Source: Vibrio ponticus (GTDB taxonomy: Bacteria; Pseudomonadota; Gammaproteobacteria; Enterobacterales; Vibrionaceae). From it: a stretch of 64,000 nt of DNA. Position numbers and translations under genes: made by a program. Location of the stretch: the NCBI RefSeq assembly GCF_009938225.1, contig NZ_AP019657.1, forward strand, positions 1,116,001-1,180,000, written 5' to 3'. Of the stretch, positions 17,668 through 25,966 are shown one piece after another. Numbering within the stretch: the first letter of the stretch is position 1; every line of letters starts with the position of its first letter. The notes beneath the pieces were generated by a model that ran no database searches, had not been told where the DNA came from, and worked only from the letters and a program-made list of their open reading frames with translations.

Positions 17668-17862
17668 ATATATTCTTCGTTTTCTTTTTTATTCGATTAT
17701 TGTGTTTACTAACAAGCTCACACCTTGGTTTAGGAGCTTATTGCTTGCATTAGAGTGTTATATTCTTTTCCACACAGCAATTAGGATAGTTTCCAACTGT
17801 TACATGGGTAAAGTTTTTCAGCGTCAAAATACTGGGGATTGTTGGCTTATTATACTTTTAGT

Positions 17863-18303
17863 TTAGTTGCGGATTAATCTGGCGGTCTTTTCTGCCACTG
17901 ATGGTACTTGGTGTATCAAATCATGCTGACCCGATGTAATTTGCTCTATCGACAGCCACTTACAATCAAGTGCGTCATCGGACGCGACGGCATTACCTGA
18001 CTCATAGCGACAGAGGACCGCAACCAAAACAAAGTGGTGATGTATGCCGTGCTTATCAAATTCATTCACCTCGATGACATCAATATTTTGCTCGGCAGTT
18101 GCTTTAACTTGTGTCTCTTCTAATAATTCGCGGCAAGCAGCATGGTGTAACGGTTCTCCTGGATTGACAGAACCACCGGGGAAACCCCACCCATACTTAT
18201 TTGGCTCTTTGCCTCGTTGGATCAACAGAAGATCATCGCCTTTATATGTCACAGCGATAACGCCAACGCGAGGTGCAGTTAAATGGTTCTTGGTTGTGTC
18301 CAT
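17863..18303 (-). CDS. NUDIX hydrolase
   Basis: 146 aa from ATG 18303; an upstream in-frame TTG (18351) gives a non-homologous extension and is not preferred. The NUDIX box is complete: GGSVNPGEP followed by ACRELLEETQ, matching GX5EX7REUXEEXGU with only the final Gly replaced. The strand VGVIAVTYKGDDLLLIQRG precedes it. Such enzymes hydrolyse nucleoside diphosphate-linked compounds; the substrate is unknown, though the family resembles ADP-ribose or NADH pyrophosphatases. It is a monocistronic gene. Confidence 0.85.
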   Translation of the reverse strand: MDTTKNHLTAPRVGVIAVTYKGDDLLLIQRGKEPNKYGWGFPGGSVNPGEPLHHAACRELLEETQVKATAEQNIDVIEVNEFDKHGIHHHFVLVAVLCRYESGNAVASDDALDCKWLSIEQITSGQHDLIHQVPSVAEKTARLIRN

Positions 18304-18530
18304 AGTATTGCTCACTTTGCTTGGGATTATCCGTATTGACCGCTGTATCAACGGTACATTGATGACAAATGGTCGAGTGAATTTAGGTCATTATTGGTTT
18401 ATTTATATCAAGCTTAAGTGATTTTGTACTAGTAGTGTGACCAATTGAAAGGAATGACATCGTTTATGTCGATAAGAGATCGAGTTCAGGCTCGCTTTTG
18501 TTGGTTCACATATGCGGAATGGTTTAGGAG

Positions 18531-19550
18531 TTAACTAAACTGCGAAATCATGACTTGGTTGCGACCGCTTTGTTTGGCTCGATATAGCTCTTCATCGGCT
18601 TTTTTTAGTACATTTTCGAGTGAGTTGAAGTGGTGACACTCATATATACCTATGCTTGCGGTTAGGGATATATTTATTTCATCGACTTGAAATTGATGCG
18701 ATTCAATTCCTCGGCGGATCTGTTCCGCTTTTGCCGTTGCTTGACTAATACTGGTATTGTGAAAGGCGATACAAAATTCCTCTCCGCCAATGCGGTACAC
18801 CAAATGTTCATCGCTAAAGTGCTCAAGCAGAGCAGCTGTTTGCGCTAGTACTCGGTCACCTACATCATGACCATACTGGTCATTTACTTTTTTGAAGTAG
18901 TCCAAATCTAAAATAAGTAGCGATAAAGGTAGTTTGGCACTTTCTTGGCGATAACGTTGAAAGTTATGGCTTAGCGCATGGCGGTTGTAGACTCCCGTTA
19001 ATGCATCACGTGAAGCCATGTTGCCTAATGAAACCTCAGAGTTGATGCGTTTGACTTCTAAAATGTGCGAGGCAGCCCAAATACTGAGATAACTTAATAC
19101 AAAGTTAACCATTAAGTGGGCATGGGCATCTAGCGGCTTTTGTACAATTTGAACCATCAACAATGAACCAACGATGGCGAGCCCGAGCGGTGATACAAAT
19201 TTAGCCGAAGTTTTGCCTAAAATTAGGTAACACATAACAGGAAATAGATTTGCCCAAACATAAACGCCGTGCTGAATGGGATGATAGAGCACGCCGATAC
19301 CAATAGTCATCATGAACGACCAAACATAGATTTTGGGTAAGATGGATGGTGTGTTATCTCGGTATGTTTGGTAGCAGATATAGGCTGAAAATAAGCCAAA
19401 GATTAATTCAACTATTGGGAAAAAATGGTAGTTGTTAGTGCTGATCGTTAGGTAAGCGACGATTAAGGCGGCACCCGATAAACACATGCTTAACCAGAAT
19501 AGCACAGCACGTCTTAAATGCTGAGAGGGATTAAATATGTCTAGTTCCAT
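18531..19550 (-). CDS. Membrane diguanylate cyclase (GGDEF)
   Basis: 339 aa from ATG 19550 (AGAGG upstream; an adjacent GTG one codon earlier is also possible). The N-terminal half has six or more transmembrane helices (about 15-180). The C-terminal GGDEF domain has DALTGVYNRHAL, DLDYFKKVNDQYGHDVGD and the active-site signature RIGGEEF. It makes c-di-GMP from two GTP. No RxxD inhibitory site is visible four to five residues before GGEEF, so product inhibition may be absent. Its membrane part is probably the sensor; the ligand is unknown. Confidence 0.9.
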   Translation of the reverse strand: MELDIFNPSQHLRRAVLFWLSMCLSGAALIVAYLTISTNNYHFFPIVELIFGLFSAYICYQTYRDNTPSILPKIYVWSFMMTIGIGVLYHPIQHGVYVWANLFPVMCYLILGKTSAKFVSPLGLAIVGSLLMVQIVQKPLDAHAHLMVNFVLSYLSIWAASHILEVKRINSEVSLGNMASRDALTGVYNRHALSHNFQRYRQESAKLPLSLLILDLDYFKKVNDQYGHDVGDRVLAQTAALLEHFSDEHLVYRIGGEEFCIAFHNTSISQATAKAEQIRRGIESHQFQVDEINISLTASIGIYECHHFNSLENVLKKADEELYRAKQSGRNQVMISQFS

Positions 19551-19613
19551 CACTAGTGCCTCTAATTGCTATTATTGGAAAACAGTCAGGTTCTATTGTG
19601 TTTATGATCTTGC

Positions 19614-19653
19614 ATGAATACTCACACCTAACGGATGCGGTGTGAGTATTCAT
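19614..19653. repeat. Perfect 15-bp inverted repeat
   Basis: ATGAATACTCACACC and its exact complement are separated by a 10-nt loop (TAACGGATGC). It lies 64 bp upstream of the diguanylate cyclase start and about 440 bp upstream of the ROK gene. There is no T run on either strand, so terminator function is weakly supported; an operator or structured RNA are alternatives. Confidence 0.6.
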
Positions 19654-20005
19654 TGTCTAATTGCGTATGTTAGGTTTTTATGAAATAGGGTCAATAGCAA
19701 TTACGAGCACACATCACAAAACTGTCACTAAATTGACATTGCAATGGTAAAAACGTGGCTTCGAATAAAGGCTGGCTATTAAATTTGATACATTAGTTCC
19801 GTATTGGTCGAAAAAATCCAAACGTAAATTGCGGTAGATCATATTTGCTATCAAGACGCTCATCGATCCTAATTCTATTATTCAATGCTCTCCAATAGAC
19901 AAACAAATGACGATAAAGGTAATGGTCGACAACTAGATTGGTTTAGATTGCAAAATTGAACATTGGGTTGACACCGTTACACGACAAACACTGATGATCT
20001 AAGAG

Positions 20006-20017
20006 TCTGCTAGCAGA
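20006..20017. promoter_or_regulatory. Palindrome TCTGCTAGCAGA upstream of the ROK gene
   Basis: Perfect 12-bp palindrome 76 bp before the ROK start codon. Candidate operator for a sugar-responsive regulator; no regulator is encoded next to it. Confidence 0.35.
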
Positions 20018-20093
20018 ACGGAGTTTGTGGACTTGCCACAGGTGTTTTAATCGCCCACAGTGCAAAGTAATTGTAATGTTGTCTGTAGAGATT

Positions 20094-21008
20094 ATGGCTT
20101 ATATCGTGTTGGATTTTGGTGGGAGCCTAGTAAAAGGCGCTATTGTCGAACCCTCTCGAGATAGCCGACATGCCCCCAAGATAGTTCAGAGATTCTCAGT
20201 ACCAAGCAGAGTGACCAGCTTTTCGCTGTGGTTTGATTTGTTTGACCCTATTTTTGCTCAATTTGAGCGTGAATATTCGATTAATGGCATTGCGATTAGC
20301 GCTTGTGGTGCGGTAGATGTCGAACAAGGTCTAGTGTTTGGTGGTAGTTTACTGCGCTATATTTTGGATGTGAATGTCAAAGCACTCTTTACCGAGCGTT
20401 ACCACCTACCTGTCGAGGTTGAGAATGATGCGTGTTGTGCTGCTTTGTGTGAATACCGATATGGTCAGAACTACGATTCAGACCATCTTTGTTTAGTGGT
20501 TATTGGTTCGGGTGTCGGTGGTGCAGTTATTGCTGATGGCAAATTGGTTAAAGGGCATCATTTATATACTGGAGAGTTTGGTTACTCAATTCTTGGCTTC
20601 GAAAATGGTGCTCCACAGATTATGTCTGAACTCGCCTCGACTCGCGGATTAATTAAACAAGCGGCTAAGGCACTGAAGCTCCCTAAAAGTGAGCTCGACG
20701 GTAAAAAGGTGTTTGAACTATACCGCACTGGTGATGAGACAGCGCTTAATGTGGTTCAGTGTTGGATCGGTTATTTAGCGACAGCCCTGTTTAATCTTCA
20801 GTATACCGTTGATCCTGGAGTGATCATTCTCGGAGGGGCGATTAGCCAGCAACCGCTGCTTATTCCTTTGCTAAATGCAGAGTTAGAAAAATATCGTCAA
20901 GCGATGCCATATTGTCATATTGTGCCGAAAGTCGTTGCTGCAAAATATGGTAATGATGCCAATTTGATCGGGGCGGTTGAGCACTTCCAACTAATGCGAC
21001 AGGGTTAA
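20094..21008 (+). CDS. ROK-family sugar kinase lacking the zinc motif
   Basis: 304 aa from ATG 20094 (an ATG at 20076 is possible). The phosphate-1 loop is DFGGSLVKGAIV, the catalytic Asp is in VEVENDACCAAL, and a GSGVGGAVI phosphate-2 loop and the GEFGYSILGF segment are present. The CXCGXXGC zinc site of most ROK proteins is absent: the segment reads ENGAPQIMSELASTRGL. This resembles BglK-type beta-glucoside kinases, which also lack zinc. There is no N-terminal DNA-binding domain, so it is an enzyme rather than a NagC-type repressor. No sugar transporter is adjacent, so the substrate is unknown. Confidence 0.82.
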   Translation: MAYIVLDFGGSLVKGAIVEPSRDSRHAPKIVQRFSVPSRVTSFSLWFDLFDPIFAQFEREYSINGIAISACGAVDVEQGLVFGGSLLRYILDVNVKALFTERYHLPVEVENDACCAALCEYRYGQNYDSDHLCLVVIGSGVGGAVIADGKLVKGHHLYTGEFGYSILGFENGAPQIMSELASTRGLIKQAAKALKLPKSELDGKKVFELYRTGDETALNVVQCWIGYLATALFNLQYTVDPGVIILGGAISQQPLLIPLLNAELEKYRQAMPYCHIVPKVVAAKYGNDANLIGAVEHFQLMRQG

Positions 21009-21112
21009 GAGCCACTCATTCAAAATTATCGAATGACTAGACCAAATTTACCTGAGTTTGTCAGTGTAGGAACTCTATAAACTGATTATAAATAGTTTAA
21101 AGGAGTGATGAT

Positions 21113-21979
21113 ATGAACAAAAAAGCAACAGCGGTAAACCTCAGAGAAGTGCGCCAGATTATTGATTCAACCCCAACATCTGATGGCGATGGAGTGAAAA
21201 TTCGTCGCGTTGTCGGATTCAACAATCGCACTTTTTCGCCGTTTCTCATGGTTGATGAGCTTAAGTCCGATGATAAAGCGGATTATGTTGGCGGCTTTCC
21301 TCCCCATCCACACCGTGGTATCGAAACGTTGACTTATATGCTGCAAGGGCACTTTCAGCATGAAGACCACATGGGCAATGTTGGTCAACTCCGTAGTGGC
21401 GGTGCTCAGTGGATGGCTGCTGGAAGGGGCGTCATCCATAGTGAGATGCCTGTGATGCAGGACGGTTCGTTACACGGATTTCAGATTTGGATTAATCAGC
21501 CTGCTCGCGACAAAATGCAACCAGCACAATATTACGACTTTCAACCAGAGACGATCACGGAAGCTCATTTCGATGCGGGTGGCTTGGTGCGTTTACTCTC
21601 TGGTGGTTTAAGTATCGATGGTAAGCATTTGAGTGGACCACTGCAAAAAACTGGTGTGGCAGTCACGGTTGCAGATTGGCGTGCCGATCGCGATCAAACC
21701 ATTCGTCTTGGGCTAATTGCTGATCACAATACGATGCTGTATGTCTATCAAGGTGAGATTGACGTTGCTGGTCAACTGGTGACGCAAGGGCAGATGGCGC
21801 TGTTAACTCAAGGTGATGCACTAGAGTTAGTAGCCAAACGAGAGAGTGGGGTATTGCTGTTTAGCGGTGAACCCATTGATGAGCCAGTGGTGCACTATGG
21901 CCCGTTTGTGATGAACAGCATGGAAGAAATTAATCAAGCCATTAAGGATTACAACTCAGGGGTGTTCCACACTTACTAG
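21113..21979 (+). CDS. Pirin-family cupin protein
   Basis: 288 aa with AAGGAG at ideal spacing. The N-terminal cupin carries the metal-binding set typical of pirin: HPHRGIETLTY, then HEDHMGN, and later GRGVIHSEMP. The second cupin domain lies after about residue 170 with the PFVMNSMEEI end segment. Bacterial pirins of this type include YhhW, a quercetin 2,3-dioxygenase in vitro, and others that bind pyruvate dehydrogenase. The physiological role here is unknown. It is monocistronic and ends at a bidirectional terminator. Confidence 0.9.
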   Translation: MNKKATAVNLREVRQIIDSTPTSDGDGVKIRRVVGFNNRTFSPFLMVDELKSDDKADYVGGFPPHPHRGIETLTYMLQGHFQHEDHMGNVGQLRSGGAQWMAAGRGVIHSEMPVMQDGSLHGFQIWINQPARDKMQPAQYYDFQPETITEAHFDAGGLVRLLSGGLSIDGKHLSGPLQKTGVAVTVADWRADRDQTIRLGLIADHNTMLYVYQGEIDVAGQLVTQGQMALLTQGDALELVAKRESGVLLFSGEPIDEPVVHYGPFVMNSMEEINQAIKDYNSGVFHTY

Positions 21980-21997
21980 CGTTTTAGGCAGAGACAA

Positions 21998-22022
21998 AAA
22001 AGCTCGGCATTGCCGAGCTTTT
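21998..22022. terminator. Bidirectional terminator between pirin and DUF3297 genes
   Basis: AAAAGCTCGGC-ATT-GCCGAGCTTTT, an 11-bp perfect stem with A/T runs on both sides, located between two convergent genes. Confidence 0.9.
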
Positions 22023-22039
22023 AGTAACTTGTCAGCTAA

Positions 22040-22288
22040 TTATACGTAGTAAGCTTCTACCGTACCTTTTAGCGTGATTAGCATTGGTTGACCACGACGG
22101 TCTAGAGCTTTAGGAGACGCGATTTTAATCCAGCCTTCACTAACGCAGTATTCTTCAACGTCAGTACGTTCTTTACCGTTAAAGCGGATACCGATTTGGT
22201 GCTCAAAACACTCAGCCACGAAGAATGGGCTACGTGGGTTGCCTGATAGGTGATCTGGTAGCTCTGGTCTAGCTGTTGTATCGTTCAT
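22040..22288 (-). CDS. DUF3297 family protein
   Basis: 82 aa. The family pattern is clear: LPDHLSGNPRSPFF, then GIRFNGKERTDVEEYCVSEGW, then KALDRRGQPMLITLKGTVE. DUF3297 proteins are small soluble proteins widespread in Proteobacteria. One conserved Cys lies in EEYCVSEGW. The gene is alone, convergent with pirin. The function is unknown. Confidence 0.9.
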   Translation of the reverse strand: MNDTTARPELPDHLSGNPRSPFFVAECFEHQIGIRFNGKERTDVEEYCVSEGWIKIASPKALDRRGQPMLITLKGTVEAYYV

Positions 22289-22531
22289 GGTTTTTGACCC
22301 AGTGTCATTAAAAAGTGCGTCATTGTAGTCAATGAGCGCATTGGGCTCAAGTGAGTTTTGAACCTAGATGCTCTGTTTAATCATCCGCGTTTTGATTAAA
22401 AATCAGTGAACTATGCTGAAAGTCTGCTTTCAGTACATTAGTTACTGCTTAATGATAGATTTGTGTTGTTCATTGAGAGTTTCAATGGTATTTACTTGTT
22501 TAGTTTCTTTACAGACAGCAAGTTGGTAAAA

Positions 22532-22663
22532 ATGGACGTAATGTTAAGTTCTGATTGGGCGGTGAATGTGGCTCAAATCGTGTTTGTTAGCTGGGTAGTT
22601 CCATCTATCACCGTGGCAATGCTTTTCGCCATGATTATGTTGTATGTGAAAGTGAAGCGCTAA
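22532..22663 (+). CDS. Small single-span membrane protein
   Basis: 43 aa from ATG 22532; a GTG at 22463 would add 23 residues but lacks a ribosome site. The product is mostly one hydrophobic helix (IVFVSWVVPSITVAMLFAMIMLYVKV) ending KVKR, giving an N-out or N-in single-pass topology. A strong terminator follows 13 bp after the stop, which supports expression. I do not recognise the family. It may be a small stress-type membrane protein, but nothing proves this. Confidence 0.45.
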   Translation: MDVMLSSDWAVNVAQIVFVSWVVPSITVAMLFAMIMLYVKVKR

Positions 22664-22676
22664 AGAGAGAATTGAT

Positions 22677-22710
22677 AAAAAGGCGGCAGTGTAAAAACTG
22701 CCGCCTTTTT
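22677..22710. terminator. Bidirectional terminator
   Basis: 14-bp perfect stem (AAAAAGGCGGCAGT / ACTGCCGCCTTTTT) with a 6-nt loop. It serves the small membrane protein gene on plus and the art operon on minus. Confidence 0.92.
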
Positions 22711-22769
22711 CATGTTTGTATCCCGTTCTGAAATCTATACTTCATTGTCTGACTATAAGCGAACGTTGC

Positions 22770-23438
22770 TTATGCAGCCTCGAAAGCCAAGGCTTTTCTT
22801 TCCAATTGACGAAATAGCAGCGTCAATACGCCATTAACGACTAGGTAGAACAAGCCCGCAATACCAAATACGGTTAACGTGTCGTAGGTTTGTGCGTTAA
22901 TGCGTTGTGCATAGCCCATTAAATCCATGATAGTAATGGTACTGGCGAGTGATGTGCCTTTAAATACCAAGATCACTTCATTCGAGTAAGCCGGTACCGC
23001 ACGGCGCAGAGCGTAAGGCAACAGTACTTTTAAACTCTGTGCTTTACTCATGCCTAATGCTTTACATGCCTGCCATTGACCAGTTGGAATGGTGTTAAAA
23101 GCACCTTTAAACAGCTGCGTACTGTATGCGGCGGTATTGAGTGCCAATGCGAACATCGCACAGAACCAAGGTTGGCTTAACCAAGTCCATAGAATACTTT
23201 CACGAATCCATTCAAATTGCCCCGGTCCGTAGTAGACAAGGAAAATTTGTACTAACAGTGGAGTCCCTGTAAAGAGGATGATGAGACCACGGCTGAGCCA
23301 ATGCAACACTGGTGTGCGCATCACCAAAATAACCGTCATCAAAAGAGAAAGTAAGCAGCCAACAAGTAGTGAGGCTACGGTGAGTTGGAAACTGGTTGCC
23401 AACCCATCGAGCATTTGCATTAGATGCGCTTGATTCAT
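22770..23438 (-). CDS. artM: Arginine ABC transporter permease ArtM
   Basis: 222 aa, equal to E. coli ArtM. It has transmembrane helices near 15-40, 50-75, 90-115 and 185-210, with the EAA-type loop WQACKALGMSKAQSLKVLLPYALRRAVP. It is the last gene of artP-SBP-artQ-artM and overlaps artQ by four bases. With ArtQ it makes the inner-membrane channel for arginine. Confidence 0.9.
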   Translation of the reverse strand: MNQAHLMQMLDGLATSFQLTVASLLVGCLLSLLMTVILVMRTPVLHWLSRGLIILFTGTPLLVQIFLVYYGPGQFEWIRESILWTWLSQPWFCAMFALALNTAAYSTQLFKGAFNTIPTGQWQACKALGMSKAQSLKVLLPYALRRAVPAYSNEVILVFKGTSLASTITIMDLMGYAQRINAQTYDTLTVFGIAGLFYLVVNGVLTLLFRQLERKALAFEAA

Positions 23439-24124
23439 GCTTTGGCTCCTTTAAGTTCACCCATGCCTTTGATGGCAAATTTGTTGTCGATGATTTTGAC
23501 CAAATATTGAGTAATCAAAGTGATAACAAGATAAATTGCTGCCGCTGTCGCGTACCAAGTGAACGCCTCATGAGTAGACGCTGACGTTAATTGAGCTTGT
23601 TTCAACAAGTCTGTCACACCAATTAGAGAGACTAATGCGGTATCTTTAAGCAATACCAGCCATTGGTTGGTTAGACCCGGAAGGGCATGACGTACCGCTT
23701 GGGGTAACACAATTCTAAAGAAGGTATGAGCGCGTCCCATACCGAGCGCTAATGCCGCTTCTCTTTGTCCTTTATTTACCGCTTTTAGCGCCCCACGAAT
23801 GGTTTGCGAGGCATATGAAGAGAAGATCAGTGATAGCGCAATAACGCCAGAGATAAACGGGCTTATCTCAATAAACTCACCAGTGATAAGAAACAACACT
23901 TGGGTAGAGCCAAAATAGATAAATAGAACCACTAACAGCTCTGGTAAACCACGAACCACTGTGACGAATGCGGTTGTTGGCCATTTGAATGCAACTCGGC
24001 GTGACATTTCACCAGTGGCAAAAATGACCGCGAGAACTAGCCCAACAACCAAGCTGGCGCAAGCGAGCTGGATAGTCATCCAGCTTGCCTGAACGAGCGA
24101 AAGAGAATAACCCGTTAATGCCAT
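23435..24124 (-). CDS. artQ: Arginine ABC transporter permease ArtQ
   Basis: 229 aa. The permease loop reads EAALALGMGRAHTFFRIVLPQAVRHALPG. Hydrophobic segments lie near 15-35, 50-75, 85-110 and 190-215. It starts one base after the binding-protein stop and overlaps artM by four bases, so subunit stoichiometry is probably translationally coupled. The assignment rests on order and similarity to E. coli ArtQ. Confidence 0.9.
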   Translation of the reverse strand: MALTGYSLSLVQASWMTIQLACASLVVGLVLAVIFATGEMSRRVAFKWPTTAFVTVVRGLPELLVVLFIYFGSTQVLFLITGEFIEISPFISGVIALSLIFSSYASQTIRGALKAVNKGQREAALALGMGRAHTFFRIVLPQAVRHALPGLTNQWLVLLKDTALVSLIGVTDLLKQAQLTSASTHEAFTWYATAAAIYLVITLITQYLVKIIDNKFAIKGMGELKGAKA

Positions 24125-24125
24125 A

Positions 24126-24860
24126 TTAGTTACCGAAGTACTTAGTGTGGATCTGCTGGTAAACGCCGTTGCTTGCCACTTTTTCTAGCGCTTTGTTGAG
24201 TTTCTCAACCAGTGCTTGGTTGTCTTTGTTCACAGCAATACCAAAGCCGTTACCAAAGTATTTCGCGTTAGTGATGTTGTCGCCAACGTAAGCAAGTTCA
24301 CCTTTGTCGCCTTTAAACCATTCAGCTACGACTGCGTTATCACCAAAGACTGAGTCGATACGACCGTTTTTCATATCAATAAACGCATCTTGGTAGCTTG
24401 AATAAGGAACCGCAGTCACACCTGGCATTTGTTCAATCAGGAAGCTTTGGTGCGTTGAGCCATTTTGAACACCAACACGTTTGCCTTCTAGTGCCGCTTG
24501 ATCGGCAACTTTACCTTTTAGAGAAACAAATGCTGCCGCGTTATCGTAGTAGGCATTAGAGAACGCCACTTGTTCTAGACGCGCATCAGTAATGTCCATT
24601 GCTGAAATTGCCGCGTCGTAACGCTTAAATTTTAGGGCAGGGATCAAGCTATCGAATGCTTGGTTGTGGAAAGTACATTTTGCCTGCATCTCTGTACACA
24701 GTGCGTTGGCAAGATCCACGTCGAAGCCTTGGATTTGGTTGCTTTCATCCATGAACTCAAACGGAGGGTAGGTCGCTTCCATCACAAATTTGATCTCATC
24801 TTGAGCTAGTGCGTGAGTAGAAACTAAACCGATTAACGAAGCTAGAAGGACTTTTTTCAT
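24126..24860 (-). CDS. artI: Periplasmic arginine-binding protein (ArtI/ArtJ-like)
   Basis: 244 aa from ATG 24860, close to the 243 aa of E. coli ArtI/ArtJ; the start is set by TGGAG and by the signal peptide MKKVLLASLIGLVSTHALA. The mature part has EATYPPFEFMDESNQIQGFDVDLANALC and FNQAFDSL-type ligand loops (here FHNQAFDSLIPALK), plus GVQNGSTHQSF, all close to ArtI. It delivers arginine to ArtQM. One binding protein is present here, whereas E. coli has two. Confidence 0.88.
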   Translation of the reverse strand: MKKVLLASLIGLVSTHALAQDEIKFVMEATYPPFEFMDESNQIQGFDVDLANALCTEMQAKCTFHNQAFDSLIPALKFKRYDAAISAMDITDARLEQVAFSNAYYDNAAAFVSLKGKVADQAALEGKRVGVQNGSTHQSFLIEQMPGVTAVPYSSYQDAFIDMKNGRIDSVFGDNAVVAEWFKGDKGELAYVGDNITNAKYFGNGFGIAVNKDNQALVEKLNKALEKVASNGVYQQIHTKYFGN

Positions 24861-24931
24861 TGTATTACTCCATAAAATTACAATTGCTGACTCCGTCAAT
24901 GGGCAGCGAACGTGTGACTAGAACTGAATAA

Positions 24932-25660
24932 TTAGTGTTTAAGATAATCGGAAAACTGTGTGGTTTGCGGATTGGTAAATACGTCGTGTGTACCGTGTTC
25001 TACGATGCGACCTTTCTCAAGGTAAAGGACGTGCGAAGCGATTTTCTTAGCGAAATCGACTTCATGCGTAACGACAACCTGAGTAATGCCAGTGGCACTT
25101 AGCTTTTTAATGATCTCGACCACTTGTGTCGTGATCTCTGGATCCAGTGCCGCAGTTGGTTCATCAAATAGCAGCACATCTGGCTTCATCATCAGTGCGC
25201 GTGCAATCGCGACACGTTGTTGTTGACCACCAGAAAGTTGTAGCGGCCATGTGTCCGCTTTGTCTGCCAGTTGCAAAGTTGTAAGTATCTCAATTGCTTG
25301 GCTTTTGGCTTCATCGGCTGCCATGCCCGACACTTTAACTGGTGCTTCAATAAGGTTTTGCATCACCGTCATGTGCGGCCATAAGTTGTACTGCTGAAAT
25401 ACCATGCCAACTTTACGACGCAATTCCATTTGTTGTTTTTCTGCAATGGGAGCTGCGAAATCAAACTCGTTTTGAGCAATCGACAATTGCCCATTGTCAG
25501 CGCTTTCAAGCAGGTTCAGTACTCTTAGTAGAGAGCTTTTGCCTGCGCCACTTGGACCAAGCAGAACCAGGGTTTCACCATTGTTGCATTCGAAGCTTAC
25601 ATCGTGCAGAACTTGGGTCTCGCCGTAAGATTTATTAATTTGCTTTACTTGAATACTCAT
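24932..25660 (-). CDS. artP: Arginine ABC transporter ATP-binding protein ArtP
   Basis: 242 aa from ATG 25660, the E. coli ArtP length; an ATG at 25675 would add five residues. Walker A is GPSGAGKSS, the signature is LSGGQQQR, Walker B is [14 protein letters not shown], and the H-loop is VVTHEVDFA. The ArtP-specific run [20 protein letters not shown] and [13 protein letters not shown] are present. It is the first gene of the operon, 71 bp before the binding-protein gene. Confidence 0.93.
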   Translation of the reverse strand: MSIQVKQINKSYGETQVLHDVSFECNNGETLVLLGPSGAGKSSLLRVLNLLESADNGQLSIAQNEFDFAAPIAEKQQMELRRKVGMVFQQYNLWPHMTVMQNLIEAPVKVSGMAADEAKSQAIEILTTLQLADKADTWPLQLSGGQQQRVAIARALMMKPDVLLFDEPTAALDPEITTQVVEIIKKLSATGITQVVVTHEVDFAKKIASHVLYLEKGRIVEHGTHDVFTNPQTTQFSDYLKH

Positions 25661-25966
25661 GCTTAAAAACTGCATTAATTACCATATGGCATTCATACTA
25701 CCTAAACTGATGGATTATGCAATAAAAATGTATATAAATTTATTTTGTTGAAGTTATGTATAAATAATAATCGGTCGATCAACAGATAACTCTGGCGCTT
25801 ATATGCAATTTAATTGTCATTGATAGGCAATGAAGAGGCAGGTGAGCAATAGACTGGTGTGATAATCACCAAAACAATCCACAATCACAAATTTAAGCTG
25901 TATTTATATACAGTTTGATTTTACTCCATATGATAGGTGCGATTTTTTGATTTATAGAGTATTTCA
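25661..25966. other. Divergent region between artP and the alpha/beta hydrolase
   Basis: 306 bp, very AT-rich near artP. The hydrolase-proximal end has a LexA box and a TATGAT -10 hexamer (25929-25934). ARG-box-like AT-rich stretches at about 25715-25770 are only partial matches. Confidence 0.6.
25898..25913. promoter_or_regulatory. LexA (SOS) box upstream of the alpha/beta hydrolase
   Basis: CTGTATTTATATACAG differs from the ideal CTGTATATATATACAG at one of 16 positions and keeps the CTG-N10-CAG frame. It overlaps the expected -35 region of a promoter with -10 TATGAT at 25929-25934, the right place for repression. The hydrolase ATG is 53 bp downstream. Confidence 0.75.

Larger units (their letters stand above)
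19551..20093. other. Long intergenic region between diguanylate cyclase and ROK kinase
   Basis: 543 bp, AT-rich, with no convincing gene. It holds a 15-bp perfect inverted repeat (19614-19653) and a 12-bp palindrome (20006-20017). The rest shows no recognisable element. Confidence 0.6.

Noticed and set aside
20025..20093. TTG-started N-terminal extension of the ROK protein with CHRC and further Cys
   Set aside because: The ribosome site is one base from the TTG, and ROK homology begins at MAYIVLDFGG.
25715..25772. ArgR (ARG) boxes upstream of artP
   Set aside because: AT-rich stretches match the ARG consensus only partially; the assignment would be a guess.
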